Shown in pieces: positions 41,725 through 50,472 of a stretch of DNA of 64,000 nucleotides (position 1 is the first letter of the stretch; each line of letters opens with the position of its first letter). The notes below the pieces were generated by a model. That model worked only from the letters and a program-made list of their open reading frames with translations. It was not told the DNA's origin and made no database searches. The position numbers and the translations under genes were made by a program. Location: NCBI RefSeq assembly GCF_000426585.1, contig NZ_AUFQ01000017.1, positions 1 to 64,000 on the forward strand. Reading direction: 5' to 3'. The stretch is from Segatella baroniae DSM 16972 = JCM 13447. GTDB lineage: Bacteria > Bacteroidota > Bacteroidia > Bacteroidales > Bacteroidaceae.

Positions 41725-42636
41725 ATGGAGATAATCAAGAATCAAGAGTTCGGCGGCGAGCGTCCACTCTTTGGGATAACCGACACCCGTCTGGAAGGTA
41801 TTACAATCGTAGACGGCGAGTCCGGCGTGAAATGTTGCAAGCACTTGGAGTGTGACAACTCGAAGTTTTATGGCAAATATCCCTGGTGGCATGTGGACGG
41901 TTCGGTCATTACGAACTGCTATTTTGCGCCCGAGAGCCGGTCGGCGATATGGTATAGCGACAATATGGTGATGAAAGACTGCGTGATCGACGGGCCGAAG
42001 TTCTTCCGAGAGATGAAGAACCTGGAGCTGGAAAACGTGAAGATCACCGACGCCGACGAAACGTTCTGGAAGGTGGACGGCCTCAAGTTGAAGAACGTGG
42101 AGCTGCACGAGGGCACCTATCCTTTCATGTTTTCAAGAAACATCTATGTAGATGGGCTGGTGAGCGACGCCAAATACGTGTTCCAGTATTGTGAAAACGT
42201 GGAGGTGCATCATGCCAAGATCACGACGAAAGACAGCTTCTGGGAGTGCGAGAACGTGACGGTGTACGACTCGGAACTCGACGGCGAGTATCTGGCGTGG
42301 CACTCCAAGAACGTGAAACTCGTGCGTTGCCACATCAGCGGCGAGCAACCTTTGTGCTATCTCGACGGTATCACGCTGGAAGATTGCACCTTCGACGCGG
42401 CCTGCGACCGTGCCTTCGAGGACAGCCGCAACATCGACGCGACCATCAAGGGCGTCATCACCGAGATCAAGAACCCCATCAGTGGGCGCATTGTGGCCGA
42501 TGCGGTCGGGCGCGTGACCTACGACGCCTATGCCAAAGGCCACGATTGCGAGATCGTAAGTCGCGACAACAGCCTACTCCGACCCTCCCAACAACCCACC
42601 CCGACCCTCCCAAAGGGAGGGAGAACTAACGGATAG
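41725..42636 (+). CDS. DUF3737 family right-handed beta-helix protein
   Basis: A 303-residue cytosolic protein (no signal peptide). Residues ~1-280 match DUF3737, a parallel beta-helix with pectate-lyase-like coils: repeated patterns such as VKCCKHLECDNSKF, NMVMKDCVIDGP, VKITDADETFWKVDG, KNVKLVRCHISGEQ. The function of the family is unknown. It precedes a MalY/PatB C-S lyase by 86 bp, a pairing that may be functional. The last ~20 residues (LLRPSQQPTPTLPKGGRTNG) are encoded by an intergenic repeat and hairpin, not by family sequence. Confidence 0.8.
   Translation: MEIIKNQEFGGERPLFGITDTRLEGITIVDGESGVKCCKHLECDNSKFYGKYPWWHVDGSVITNCYFAPESRSAIWYSDNMVMKDCVIDGPKFFREMKNLELENVKITDADETFWKVDGLKLKNVELHEGTYPFMFSRNIYVDGLVSDAKYVFQYCENVEVHHAKITTKDSFWECENVTVYDSELDGEYLAWHSKNVKLVRCHISGEQPLCYLDGITLEDCTFDAACDRAFEDSRNIDATIKGVITEIKNPISGRIVADAVGRVTYDAYAKGHDCEIVSRDNSLLRPSQQPTPTLPKGGRTNG
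42579..42621. repeat. CCGACCCTCCC repeat with hairpin inside a gene 3' end
   Basis: CCGACCCTCCCAA occurs twice (42579-42591, 42601-42613). The second copy leads into a perfect hairpin CCCTCCC-AAA-GGGAGGG (42605-42621). A similar CCCCTCC-AAA-GGAGGGG hairpin follows the M16 gene at 22211-22227. It lies in frame in the DUF3737 gene and supplies its tail. Confidence 0.8.
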
Positions 42637-42642
42637 AAAATA

Positions 42643-42722
42643 CCAATAGTTCATTTCACACTACTCACTTCACATTTCTCATTTCTCACTTCACATTTCA
42701 CACTTCTCACTTCACATTTCCA
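42643..42722. repeat. 21-bp tandem repeat forming the patB-like leader
   Basis: CTCACTTCACATTTC recurs with a 21-bp period at 42664, 42685 and 42706, with a partial copy before. The array runs to within 2 bp of the C-S lyase ATG (42723), so the whole ribosome-binding region is repeat DNA. Confidence 0.85.
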
Positions 42723-43901
42723 ATGGCAAAATACGATTTTGACAAACTGACAGAGCGTCGGGGCACGAACTCCTACAAGTGGGACAGCCCCGTTGACGCC
42801 GATGTGCTGCCGATGTGGGTGGCCGACATGGACTTCGAGGTGGCTCCCGCCATCACGAAAGCATTGCAGGAACGCGTGGCTCAGGGCATTTTCGGCTATA
42901 CGATGGTGCCCGACAGCTATTATGAGGCCATCGTCGGCTGGTTCAAACGCCGTCACGGCTGGACGCTGGAGCGCGACTGGATCCTTTATACCACAGGAGT
43001 GGTGCCTGCGGTCAGCTGCGCGCTCAAGGCATTGACGCTGCCGGGCGAGAAGGTGCTCGTGCAGACGCCGGCCTACAACTGCTTCTTCTCTTCCATCGCC
43101 AACAGCGGTTGCCAGCTGGCGGAGAACGAGTTGGTCTATGAAGGCGGCACCTATCATGTCGATTTCGATGATTTCGAGCGCAAGTGTGCCGACGAGAAGA
43201 CGACCGTCTTCCTGCTTTGCAATCCCCACAACCCGGCCGGCAGGGTGTGGAAGCGTGAGGAGTTGGAGCGGATGAACGACATCTGCCTGAAGCACGGGGT
43301 GAAGGTGGTGTCGGACGAGATACACTGTGAACTGGTCATGCCGGGCTTCCGCTTCGTTCCCTTTGCGTCGGTGTCCGCCGCGTGCCGCGACAACTGCGTC
43401 GTCCTGAACTCGCCGTCGAAGGCCTTCAACATAGCGGGTTTGCAGATTGCGAACATCATCTGCGCCGACGCCGCCGTGCGCCGCCGCATCGACCGCGCCG
43501 TCAACATCAACGAGGTGTGCGACGTCAATCCGTTCGGCGTGCTGGCCTTGCAGGCCGCCTACACTGCGGGGGAGGAGTGGTTGGACGAACTCAACGCCTA
43601 CATCCATGGCAACTATGAACTCGTGAAGGACTTCGTGGCGGCGGAAATGCCGAAGCTGAAGGTCGTCAGGATGGAGGGAACGTATCTCGTTTGGCTCGAT
43701 GTGATGGGTCTGGAGTCCACTTCCGACGAACTGACGGACAAGCTCTTGAAGGAAGCCAAGGTGATGGTCAACAGCGGAACGATGTACGGGCGGCGTGCCG
43801 GCGAGGGCTTCATTCGCCTCAATATCGCCTGCCCGCGGGCACGATTGCTCGAAGGTTTGAAGCGCATGGGCCGTTGCCTGGCCGAATACAATGGTGGATG
43901 A
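42723..43901 (+). CDS. MalY/PatB family C-S lyase (aminotransferase fold)
   Basis: A 392-residue PLP enzyme of fold type I. Family marks: LPMWVADMDFEVAP near the N-terminus, GFGYT-like IFGYTMVPDSYY, CNPHNPAGRVW, SDEIHCELV and the PLP lysine K233 in SPSKAFNIAGLQ. MalY/PatB proteins cleave C-S bonds (cystathionine beta-lyase, cysteine desulfhydrase), giving pyruvate, ammonia and a thiol or H2S. Start ATG 42723. It probably shares a transcript with the DUF3737 gene. It ends at a long bidirectional palindrome. Confidence 0.93.
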   Translation: MAKYDFDKLTERRGTNSYKWDSPVDADVLPMWVADMDFEVAPAITKALQERVAQGIFGYTMVPDSYYEAIVGWFKRRHGWTLERDWILYTTGVVPAVSCALKALTLPGEKVLVQTPAYNCFFSSIANSGCQLAENELVYEGGTYHVDFDDFERKCADEKTTVFLLCNPHNPAGRVWKREELERMNDICLKHGVKVVSDEIHCELVMPGFRFVPFASVSAACRDNCVVLNSPSKAFNIAGLQIANIICADAAVRRRIDRAVNINEVCDVNPFGVLALQAAYTAGEEWLDELNAYIHGNYELVKDFVAAEMPKLKVVRMEGTYLVWLDVMGLESTSDELTDKLLKEAKVMVNSGTMYGRRAGEGFIRLNIACPRARLLEGLKRMGRCLAEYNGG

Positions 43902-43954
43902 AGCGCGTGGATGTCCGGCTTGACGGAAGCCGGTCGTAAGGAAATGAAACATAA

Positions 43955-44004
43955 AAGCCAAGAGGCTGACAACACGTCATGACGCGTTGTCAGCCTCTTG
44001 GCTT
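43955..44004. terminator. 50-bp near-perfect palindromic bidirectional terminator
   Basis: AAGCCAAGAGGCTGACAAC (43955-43973) pairs perfectly with GTTGTCAGCCTCTTGGCTT (43986-44004). The middle CGTCATGACG is itself a palindrome, leaving one A.C mismatch in 25 pairs. It sits between convergent C-S lyase and GH20 genes. Confidence 0.85.
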
Positions 44005-44020
44005 GATAGGGATAGGATGT

Positions 44021-46315
44021 TCAGGGCTTGGCGGCCCCCCAATAGCTCACCCGCACCTCGTCGCCTTGTGCGTTGTAGACACGCAGTCGCAGCTGTCCGC
44101 CGTTGTGGTCGAAGTACTTCACCTCGATGGGATGCAGCCCGGCTTTCATCGCGTGCTGGCCGATGATTTCACGGGGAGAGTGCTCTCCGTCGTTGTCCAC
44201 CACCATTTGGTGGTCGATTTTCAGCGTACTGCCGTCGTCGGAGAGCAGCGCGAACGTGTAGATACCGTCTTCCGGCACCTGGATATAGCCTGTGATGATG
44301 AGGCCGATGTTGCCTTTCACACTGTCGGGAATCACCACGTCATTCACGATATAGCAGCCGTTGACGGGCGCGGCCTCGATTCCGGCACAGTCGGCACCGG
44401 TGTATTCGTGCCATTCGGCGTTGAGACCTTCGGTCAGGTCAGCCACTTCGACAGCCTCGGCGGGCGTCTCCTTGCGGTAGGAAGCCTTGACGAAGGCGTC
44501 CTTCCGGCCATCGGCGGCAAACGTGCGGAAGATGAAATCGGTGCTGCGGTCAATCTCGAACGGCCCCGTATAGCGTTGGGAACGCTCGTTGGGCAGCGTG
44601 CCGTCGGTGGTGTAGCGTATCACCGCATGCGGATCCTGGCAGCCGACGCTGACCGTTCCTCGGTCTCCCGTGAAGACATTGGTGGTGTGGAAGCCGGTCA
44701 GGTCGGGCAGACGATAGGTGACGCCCAGCTTTCGGAGGCGCGTGTAGTGGGTGATGAGGCGGCGGTTGAAGTCCTCGAACGTCATCTTCTCGGGCTTGCT
44801 CCAGCCCAATTCGGCCACGGCCAGCATGCGCGGGAACGCCATGTACATCATGCGGTTGCGCGACGGCACCCACTCCGTCCACAGATTGCCCTGCACACCC
44901 AGCACGAGTGCCTTCTCGGCGTCGGTCAGCTTGTCGGGCTGCGGGTTGAAAGCGTAGAGACTTTTCAGCGATTTGCCACCCTCGTCGTAGTCCAAGTAGA
45001 ACGGAACGTTGGGCGTGCAGATGAACTTGTTGCCGTGGCTGGTGGTCTGCTTCATGGCGTCGGGCGCCCAGGTGCGCCACCACATGACGGTGGAAGTGGC
45101 CCCGAGGCCGCCTTCTATGATTTCGTCCCAGCCGATCATGGTGCGTCCGTGGCGGTTGAAGAACCGTTCCATCTCGTGGTTGAACCACGATTGCAGCTGC
45201 GATTCGGTCTTCAGGCCGTGTTCCTTCATGCGTTTCTGGCAGTCGGGGCACCGCTTCCAGTTCTTCATGTCCACCTCGTCGCCGCCGATGTGTACGTATT
45301 CGTAGGGGAAGAGGTCGAAAATCTCGCTCCACACGTCTTGGCAGAAGCGAATCATCTTGTCCTTTCCGGGGCACAAGGGCGTCGTGAAGACGGTGCCCCA
45401 GCCCGTCTGTGGGAAGCACGAAAGGCCGTCGTAGTTGGCGATGGCGGCCAGGCTGTGGCCCGGCATGTCGATTTCGGGAATGACGTCAATGCCCCTTGTC
45501 CTGGCGTAGGTCACGATGTCGCGCACCTGCTGCTGCGTGTAGAAGCCGCCATACTCCTGCTGTCCCCTCTCGTTCGTGCGTATCCTGTCGGCGGGAAGGT
45601 TGAAGTCGGGGTTGTCTTCGACCACGGCACGGCGCATGCAGACCGAGTCCTGGTCGTTGAACGTGCGCCAGCCGCCGCGTTGCGTGAGCAAAGGATACTT
45701 CTTGATCTCGACTCTCCAACCCTGGTCGTCGGTCAAGTGCCAGTGGAACTTGTTGATTTTATAGAGCGCGAGCACGTCGAGCAGCTCCTTCACCTCGTCC
45801 ACCGAGAAGAAGTGGCGCGAGCAGTCGAGTTCCATGCCGCGCCATTCGAAGCGGGGTTGGTCGGCAATGCTGACATGGGGCAAGGCCCATTGGCGGCGGC
45901 CGACAGCCTGGCGGGCCTCGATGTCGTCGGGGAAGAGCTGGCGCAAGATGGCTATTCCGTTGATGACGCCACGATAGTCGTTGCCCGTGATGGCCACGCC
46001 CTGCGCGTCGACACGCAGCCGGTAGCCTCCGGCGACGCCCTGTCCGGCCATCGAAAGGCGGATGTGGCCTTTGCCTTTGTCGTTGACTTTGACCTGACAA
46101 CCTGTCGGTCGGGCCAGCAGCGCGGCGAGATAGTCGGCCGCGGGGCGCAGTTGCGCGCTGCCGCAGCCGATGGTGATTTGCTTGGAGGGCAGGGTGTAGG
46201 TGCCCGAAGCCCAGTCCACGCTGCTCGGAACGGGGATGAGGGCGGGCTGCTGGGCCACGGCCGCCATGCCGAAAGCCAGCAGGCAGAGCGTGATAAATGT
46301 GCGGATTCTTTTCAT
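44021..46315 (-). CDS. GH20 beta-N-acetylhexosaminidase
   Basis: A 764-residue secreted enzyme (signal peptide about 1-20, AAVAQ). Order: N-terminal GH20b domain (LIPVPSSVDWASGTYTL), GH20 TIM barrel with the catalytic D-E pair in HIGGDEVDMKNW (about 341-352), a chitobiase C-terminal-like domain (about 540-610), and a PA14-like domain (about 625-755, VPEDGIYTFALLSDDGSTLKID). It removes terminal GlcNAc/GalNAc by substrate-assisted catalysis. Start 46315 places the signal peptide first; the longer frame upstream is rejected. It has its own promoter after mdh. Confidence 0.95.
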   Translation of the reverse strand: MKRIRTFITLCLLAFGMAAVAQQPALIPVPSSVDWASGTYTLPSKQITIGCGSAQLRPAADYLAALLARPTGCQVKVNDKGKGHIRLSMAGQGVAGGYRLRVDAQGVAITGNDYRGVINGIAILRQLFPDDIEARQAVGRRQWALPHVSIADQPRFEWRGMELDCSRHFFSVDEVKELLDVLALYKINKFHWHLTDDQGWRVEIKKYPLLTQRGGWRTFNDQDSVCMRRAVVEDNPDFNLPADRIRTNERGQQEYGGFYTQQQVRDIVTYARTRGIDVIPEIDMPGHSLAAIANYDGLSCFPQTGWGTVFTTPLCPGKDKMIRFCQDVWSEIFDLFPYEYVHIGGDEVDMKNWKRCPDCQKRMKEHGLKTESQLQSWFNHEMERFFNRHGRTMIGWDEIIEGGLGATSTVMWWRTWAPDAMKQTTSHGNKFICTPNVPFYLDYDEGGKSLKSLYAFNPQPDKLTDAEKALVLGVQGNLWTEWVPSRNRMMYMAFPRMLAVAELGWSKPEKMTFEDFNRRLITHYTRLRKLGVTYRLPDLTGFHTTNVFTGDRGTVSVGCQDPHAVIRYTTDGTLPNERSQRYTGPFEIDRSTDFIFRTFAADGRKDAFVKASYRKETPAEAVEVADLTEGLNAEWHEYTGADCAGIEAAPVNGCYIVNDVVIPDSVKGNIGLIITGYIQVPEDGIYTFALLSDDGSTLKIDHQMVVDNDGEHSPREIIGQHAMKAGLHPIEVKYFDHNGGQLRLRVYNAQGDEVRVSYWGAAKP

Positions 46316-46342
46316 TTGAAGTATATTTGATGGATTGTCACC

Positions 46343-46351
46343 GCAAAAGTA
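46343..46351 (-). promoter_or_regulatory. -7 promoter element of the GH20 gene
   Basis: TACTTTTGC on the minus strand, 28 bp upstream of the ATG at 46315. Confidence 0.55.
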
Positions 46352-46413
46352 CGGCTTATTTTGTTTATTCCCAACGGTTTTCCGCTTATTCCCAACCGAC
46401 AAGAGCAAAAAGA

Positions 46414-46443
46414 AGAGGCTGAACCCGTGCAGGTCCAGCCTCT
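46414..46443 (-). terminator. Terminator of mdh
   Basis: AGAGGCTGAACC (46414-46425) pairs with GGTCCAGCCTCT (46432-46443), one G.U; on the minus strand it is followed by TCTTTTTGC. Confidence 0.85.
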
Positions 46444-46471
46444 CGTCTGTCATTGTGTTTGATTTGTCCGA

Positions 46472-47464
46472 TTAGAGATTGGGATTCATTTCCTTCCACT
46501 GGTCGACAGCGGGAACGATTCCGAGTGCCACAATCTCGTCGCGCATCTTGCAGAGGTGCTCGTAAGACTTCTGCAAACCGGCCAGTTCCTCCTCGGTGCC
46601 GGTAGGCTCCGTGAAGTGGACCCCCGTCTTGTCGATGGTTGTCGGCATGGCCATCATGACGTTCTTGAAGCCGAGTTTGTCGTTGCAGACGTAGCAACCG
46701 GCGGGCAAGGTGAACGTTGCGCCACCCATGGCGGCCTCGATCATCTTCACGGCGTTGTATGCCGGGCTTTGGAAAGAGCTGCGACCACGGAGCTTGATGA
46801 TGTTGGAACCACCCTGAACGGTGTGGTGTTTGATCTCCTCCCAGCGTTCGTCGCTGAGTCCCATCTCGGCCAATGGCTTGCCGTCAACCTTCACCTGAGA
46901 GGCGAAGACAGCCATTTGCTCGCCGTGTCCGCCGTAAGTGTGGGCGCCGGTGACCTTGTCTTGCTGCACGCCGAACTCCTTGGCCAAAGCCTGTTGCAGG
47001 CGGGTGGAGTCGAGCGCGGCCAACGAAGTCAGCTGGTTGGGCTTCAAACCGGAGTGGATCAAGGTGGTGAGTGCGGTGACATCAGCCGGGTTGAAGATCA
47101 CGACAACGTGCTCCACCTCTGGGCAATACTTCTTGATGTTGTCTCCGAACTCGGCGGCGATCTTGCAGTTGCCCTTCAGCAGGTCTTCGCGGGTCATGCC
47201 TTCCTTGCGGGGAGCGCCACCGGAAGAGATGATATACTTGGCTCCCGTGAAAGCCTTCTCGGGGTCGGTGGTCCAACTGAGCTTGGCGCCTGGGAACGCG
47301 CACTGTGCCATTTCGTCGTAAACGCCATGCACACCCGGCTCAAAGATATCGTAGAGACAAATGTTGGGAGTGAGACCGAGCATCAATGCGCTCTGTACCA
47401 TGTTGGAACCGATCATGCCGCCTGCGCCGACGATGACCAGTTTGTCATTAGTTAAATAATTCAT
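46472..47464 (-). CDS. mdh: Malate dehydrogenase
   Basis: A 330-residue NAD-dependent dehydrogenase interconverting malate and oxaloacetate in the cytosol, part of the reductive branch to succinate in these anaerobes. NAD site IVGAGGMIGSN (11-21), substrate arginines R86 and R92, NPADVT (125-130), LDSTR with R155, and catalytic H180 in GGHGEQM. Start at 47464 (MNYLTNDKLV); the upstream frame extension lacks homology. A promoter is seen at 47548-47556, leaving an ~80-nt leader. Confidence 0.96.
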   Translation of the reverse strand: MNYLTNDKLVIVGAGGMIGSNMVQSALMLGLTPNICLYDIFEPGVHGVYDEMAQCAFPGAKLSWTTDPEKAFTGAKYIISSGGAPRKEGMTREDLLKGNCKIAAEFGDNIKKYCPEVEHVVVIFNPADVTALTTLIHSGLKPNQLTSLAALDSTRLQQALAKEFGVQQDKVTGAHTYGGHGEQMAVFASQVKVDGKPLAEMGLSDERWEEIKHHTVQGGSNIIKLRGRSSFQSPAYNAVKMIEAAMGGATFTLPAGCYVCNDKLGFKNVMMAMPTTIDKTGVHFTEPTGTEEELAGLQKSYEHLCKMRDEIVALGIVPAVDQWKEMNPNL

Positions 47465-47547
47465 AACTGTGAACTTGTTGTTTAATTTATAAATATGTAA
47501 GGATTTACAAACGCGTTGAAACGAAATCCTGAGGTTTCGATTCACCC

Positions 47548-47556
47548 GCAAAGATA
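47548..47556 (-). promoter_or_regulatory. -7 promoter element of mdh
   Basis: TATCTTTGC on the minus strand, in the divergent gap shared with the aminopeptidase gene. Confidence 0.6.
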
Positions 47557-47595
47557 GTAAAAAAAGCCTATCGTCTTCATTTATTCAGCCATTAA

Positions 47596-47629
47596 TTTGT
47601 TGTTAATTATTAAAAAAGAATATCTTTGT
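47596..47629 (+). promoter_or_regulatory. Promoter of the Xaa-Pro aminopeptidase gene
   Basis: TTTG (47596-47599) and TATCTTTGT (47621-47629) are 21 bp apart; the ATG follows at 47647. Confidence 0.7.
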
Positions 47630-47646
47630 AACGTCTATATTACAAA

Positions 47647-49452
47647 ATGAAGATGCAAGAACGAATACGCAAACGATTGGCAGCCCTGCGTGCATTGATG
47701 AGCCGTGAAAAGATGGCGGCGTTTATTTTTCCAAGTACCGACGCACACAACAGCGAATACGTGGCCGACCATTGGAAGAGCCGCGAGTGGATTTCGGGCT
47801 TCAACGGGTCGGCCGGCACGGTGGTAGTGACGATGAACGAGGCTGCTCTATGGACCGACTCGCGCTACTTTCTGGCAGCCGAAGAGCAGTTGGAAGGCAC
47901 TGGAATCGAGTTGATGCGCCTCAGAGTGCCGGGCACACCCACCGTCGCCGAATGGCTGGGACGCGTCTTGGCCGACTCCGAAAGCAAGGAAGTGGGGCTG
48001 GACGGATGGGTGAACAGCGCCGCTGAGGTGGACGCCCTCACGCAAGCACTGCGCAAACAGGGCGGATTGACCCTGCGCATGAACCTCGACCCGATGCGGA
48101 CGCTGTGGACCGACAGGCCCGCCATCCCGCAAGACCCCGTCGAGGTGCAGCCGATGGAGCTGGCCGGCGAAACCGCCGCGGCCAAGTTGGCGCGCGTCAG
48201 GGAAGCGTTGCGCGAGCGGCATTGCGAAGGCATGCTCGTGTCGGCCCTCGACGACATCGCCTGGACGCTCAACCTGCGTGGAACCGACGTGCACTGCAAC
48301 CCCGTCTTCGTGGCCTATCTCGTGATAGAGCCCGAGAAGGCGACGCTCTTCGTGCACCCCGGCAAACTGACGGACGAGGTGCGGGACTATCTCCGGGCGC
48401 AAGGCGTGGCCGCAAGGGACTACGATGACGTGGCCGACTACCTGCGCCACGACTACTTCGCCTACAATATTCTGATGGACGAAGACGAAACCAACAGCTA
48501 TCTGATGGGCTGCATGAAGGACAACCGTGCGCAGGTGGTGCGGCAGCCGTCGCCCGTTCCGCCGATGAAAGCCGTGAAGAATGCCGCCGAAATCGAGGGT
48601 TTCCGCCGAGCCATGACCCGTGACGGCGTGGCGATGGTGAAGTTCTTGAAATGGCTGAAGCCCGCCGTCGAGGCCGGAGGCGTGACCGAGATGACCGTCG
48701 CCGACAAGCTCCTGGCCCTGCGCAGGGAGCAGCCGCTCTTCCGCGACATCTCCTTTGACACGATAGCGGGCTACGAAGCCCATGGCGCTATTGTGCACTA
48801 CGAAGCTACGCCACAGACGGATGTGGCGCTGGAGCCCCACGGACTCGTGCTCATCGACAGCGGAGCGCAATACCGGGACGGCACGACCGACATCACCCGC
48901 ACCGTGGCGTTGGGCCCCGTGACCGAGGAACAGAAGCGCGTCTACACGCTCGTGTTGAAAGGTCACATACAACTGGAGCTGGCCAAGTTCCCCGACGGTG
49001 TCAGCGGCACGCAACTCGATGCGCTGGTTCGTGAAGCGATGTGGCGCGAGGGGATGAACTATCTCCACGGAACAGGTCACGGCGTGGGCAGCTATCTCAA
49101 CGTGCACGAGGGGCCGCACCAGATTCGGATGGAGTACAAACCTGCGCCGTTGCGGGCCGGAATGACCGTGACCGACGAGCCGGGGCTTTACTTGGCCGAC
49201 CGCTTTGGCGTGCGCATCGAGAACACTTTGCTCATCACGCCCTATCGGGAGACCGAGTTCGGCCGCTTCCTGGGGATGGAGTCGCTCACCCTTTGCCCCA
49301 TCGACACGGCACCCATTGCCCGCGAGTTGCTGACCGAAGAGGAGCGGGCGTGGCTCAACGACTACCATCTGCTCGTCTACGAACACCTCTCGCCGCTGCT
49401 CGATGCCGACGAACGAGCTTGGCTGCGCGAAGCCACGCGGCCGTTGGCATAG
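47647..49452 (+). CDS. Xaa-Pro aminopeptidase (M24B, three-domain type)
   Basis: A 601-residue cytosolic dimetal peptidase that removes N-terminal residues before proline. Two N-terminal creatinase-like domains (1-310) precede the pita-bread catalytic domain. Metal ligands: the two Asp in LIDSGAQYRDGTTDITR, His in HGTGHGVGSYLNVHEGP, Glu in VTDEPGLY and Glu in VRIENTLL. The length fits the eukaryote-like APP1 type also found in Bacteroidota. The last 54 bp belong to the first unit of an 86-bp tandem repeat that continues beyond the stop. Confidence 0.95.
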   Translation: MKMQERIRKRLAALRALMSREKMAAFIFPSTDAHNSEYVADHWKSREWISGFNGSAGTVVVTMNEAALWTDSRYFLAAEEQLEGTGIELMRLRVPGTPTVAEWLGRVLADSESKEVGLDGWVNSAAEVDALTQALRKQGGLTLRMNLDPMRTLWTDRPAIPQDPVEVQPMELAGETAAAKLARVREALRERHCEGMLVSALDDIAWTLNLRGTDVHCNPVFVAYLVIEPEKATLFVHPGKLTDEVRDYLRAQGVAARDYDDVADYLRHDYFAYNILMDEDETNSYLMGCMKDNRAQVVRQPSPVPPMKAVKNAAEIEGFRRAMTRDGVAMVKFLKWLKPAVEAGGVTEMTVADKLLALRREQPLFRDISFDTIAGYEAHGAIVHYEATPQTDVALEPHGLVLIDSGAQYRDGTTDITRTVALGPVTEEQKRVYTLVLKGHIQLELAKFPDGVSGTQLDALVREAMWREGMNYLHGTGHGVGSYLNVHEGPHQIRMEYKPAPLRAGMTVTDEPGLYLADRFGVRIENTLLITPYRETEFGRFLGMESLTLCPIDTAPIARELLTEEERAWLNDYHLLVYEHLSPLLDADERAWLREATRPLA

Positions 49453-49651
49453 GCCGTTGGCCAGCCGAACGTCGACAGGCGATGATCGATGACGACGAAC
49501 AGGCTTGATTGCGCGAAGCCACGCGGCCGTTGGCATAGGCCGTTGGCCAGCCGAACGTCGACAGGTGCTGCTCGATGACGACGAACAGGCTTGATTGCGC
49601 GAAGTCACGCGGCCGTTGTCATAGGCCGTTGGGCCAGCCGAACGTCGACAG
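49395..49651. repeat. 86-bp tandem triplication of the aminopeptidase 3' end
   Basis: Three copies: 49395-49478 (84 bp, including the last codons and stop of the gene), 49479-49564 (86 bp) and 49565-49651 (87 bp). Copies 2 and 3 keep long identical blocks (GCGCGAAGCCACGCGGCCG, CCAGCCGAACGTCGACAG) but have an early in-frame TGA and small indels, so they are decaying non-coding duplicates. Confidence 0.9.
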
Positions 49652-49828
49652 GCGATGGTGGTTCGACGTGCTGGAGGCTGTCGTTTGCTTGACTTCTTCC
49701 TTGAAATGACGCCCTTATTTTCGCCCAACCCCATTGCTTTGTCGGTTTGGGGCGAAGGTAAGGGCGTGTTGTTGTCGGTTGACAATCAGTGTGTTAATGC
49801 CTGTTGCGCGACAGAAGGCCATCCCGTG

Positions 49829-49938
49829 TTTTCAATTAGCCTGCTTTTAGCTTCCAAAAGCAGCCCTTTTGGCTTGTAAAAGCAGCCCTTTTGCAAGGTA
49901 AAAGCATAGCTTTGAGAAACTCGTTGCTATGCTTTTGT
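49829..49938. repeat. 22-bp tandem repeat array E (5 units)
   Basis: Units start at 49829 (weak), 49851, 49873, 49895 and 49917. Units 2 and 3 share CAAAAGCAGCCCTTTTG or TAAAAGCAGCCCTTTTG. Units 4 and 5 have a different centre and are complementary: AAAAGCATAGC (49900-49910) pairs perfectly with GCTATGCTTTT (49926-49936). Confidence 0.9.
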
Positions 49939-50470
49939 TGGATGAAAACACGACGGATATTCTGTTACAGTTCGTGTGGTCTTGTGATAACCCCAAATCG
50001 CCGTTAGGATTTAAAATGCAAATTCTTATTTCAAATTGGTCGTTGAACAATGACCATGGTGCATTGAGCCTGCAACCGCTTGGCGGTTGATCTTATTTAT
50101 ATGTCCGGCTTCATGGGCCTTGACGCACAATGTAAGACGGTTGTGGGCACAGCGCCAACAACCGCCTGGCGGTTGGTCCTTTTAGAGGGCGGGGTTGCGA
50201 GCGCAGCGAGCTACCCTGCCTGGTCTGTAGCAGAGACTTCTAGGCCGAAGGCCTTGGTCTTTTTAAGTTTGTGGTGGCTGTTGTCGGGTATAAAAGGTGA
50301 GCCGTCGGATTTGCCAATTGGATTTTGAAGCATGTGGAGGCACGAGCTGCAAGGGCGATATGCTGGTCATGGTCGCCGCCGACTGCCCCTTGATGACGGG
50401 AGCACAGGCTTGCGTGCCGGCACCCGAGCCTTTCCTGCGGGTGCTGAAGCCGGCGGCTTCACCTCTCCGT
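49939..50470. repeat. Gene-free island with paired CAACCGC palindromes
   Basis: No convincing gene. A 17-bp palindrome CAACCGCyTGGCGGTTG occurs twice, at 50073-50089 and 50159-50175. A further hairpin TGAAGCC-GGC-GGCTTCA lies at 50445-50461. Short open frames here lack start context and family resemblance. Confidence 0.65.
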
Positions 50471-50472
50471 AA

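Noticed and set aside
47848..49785. A 645-codon minus-strand frame opposite the aminopeptidase gene
   Set aside because: Shadow frame; part of it is composed of the 86-bp repeat.
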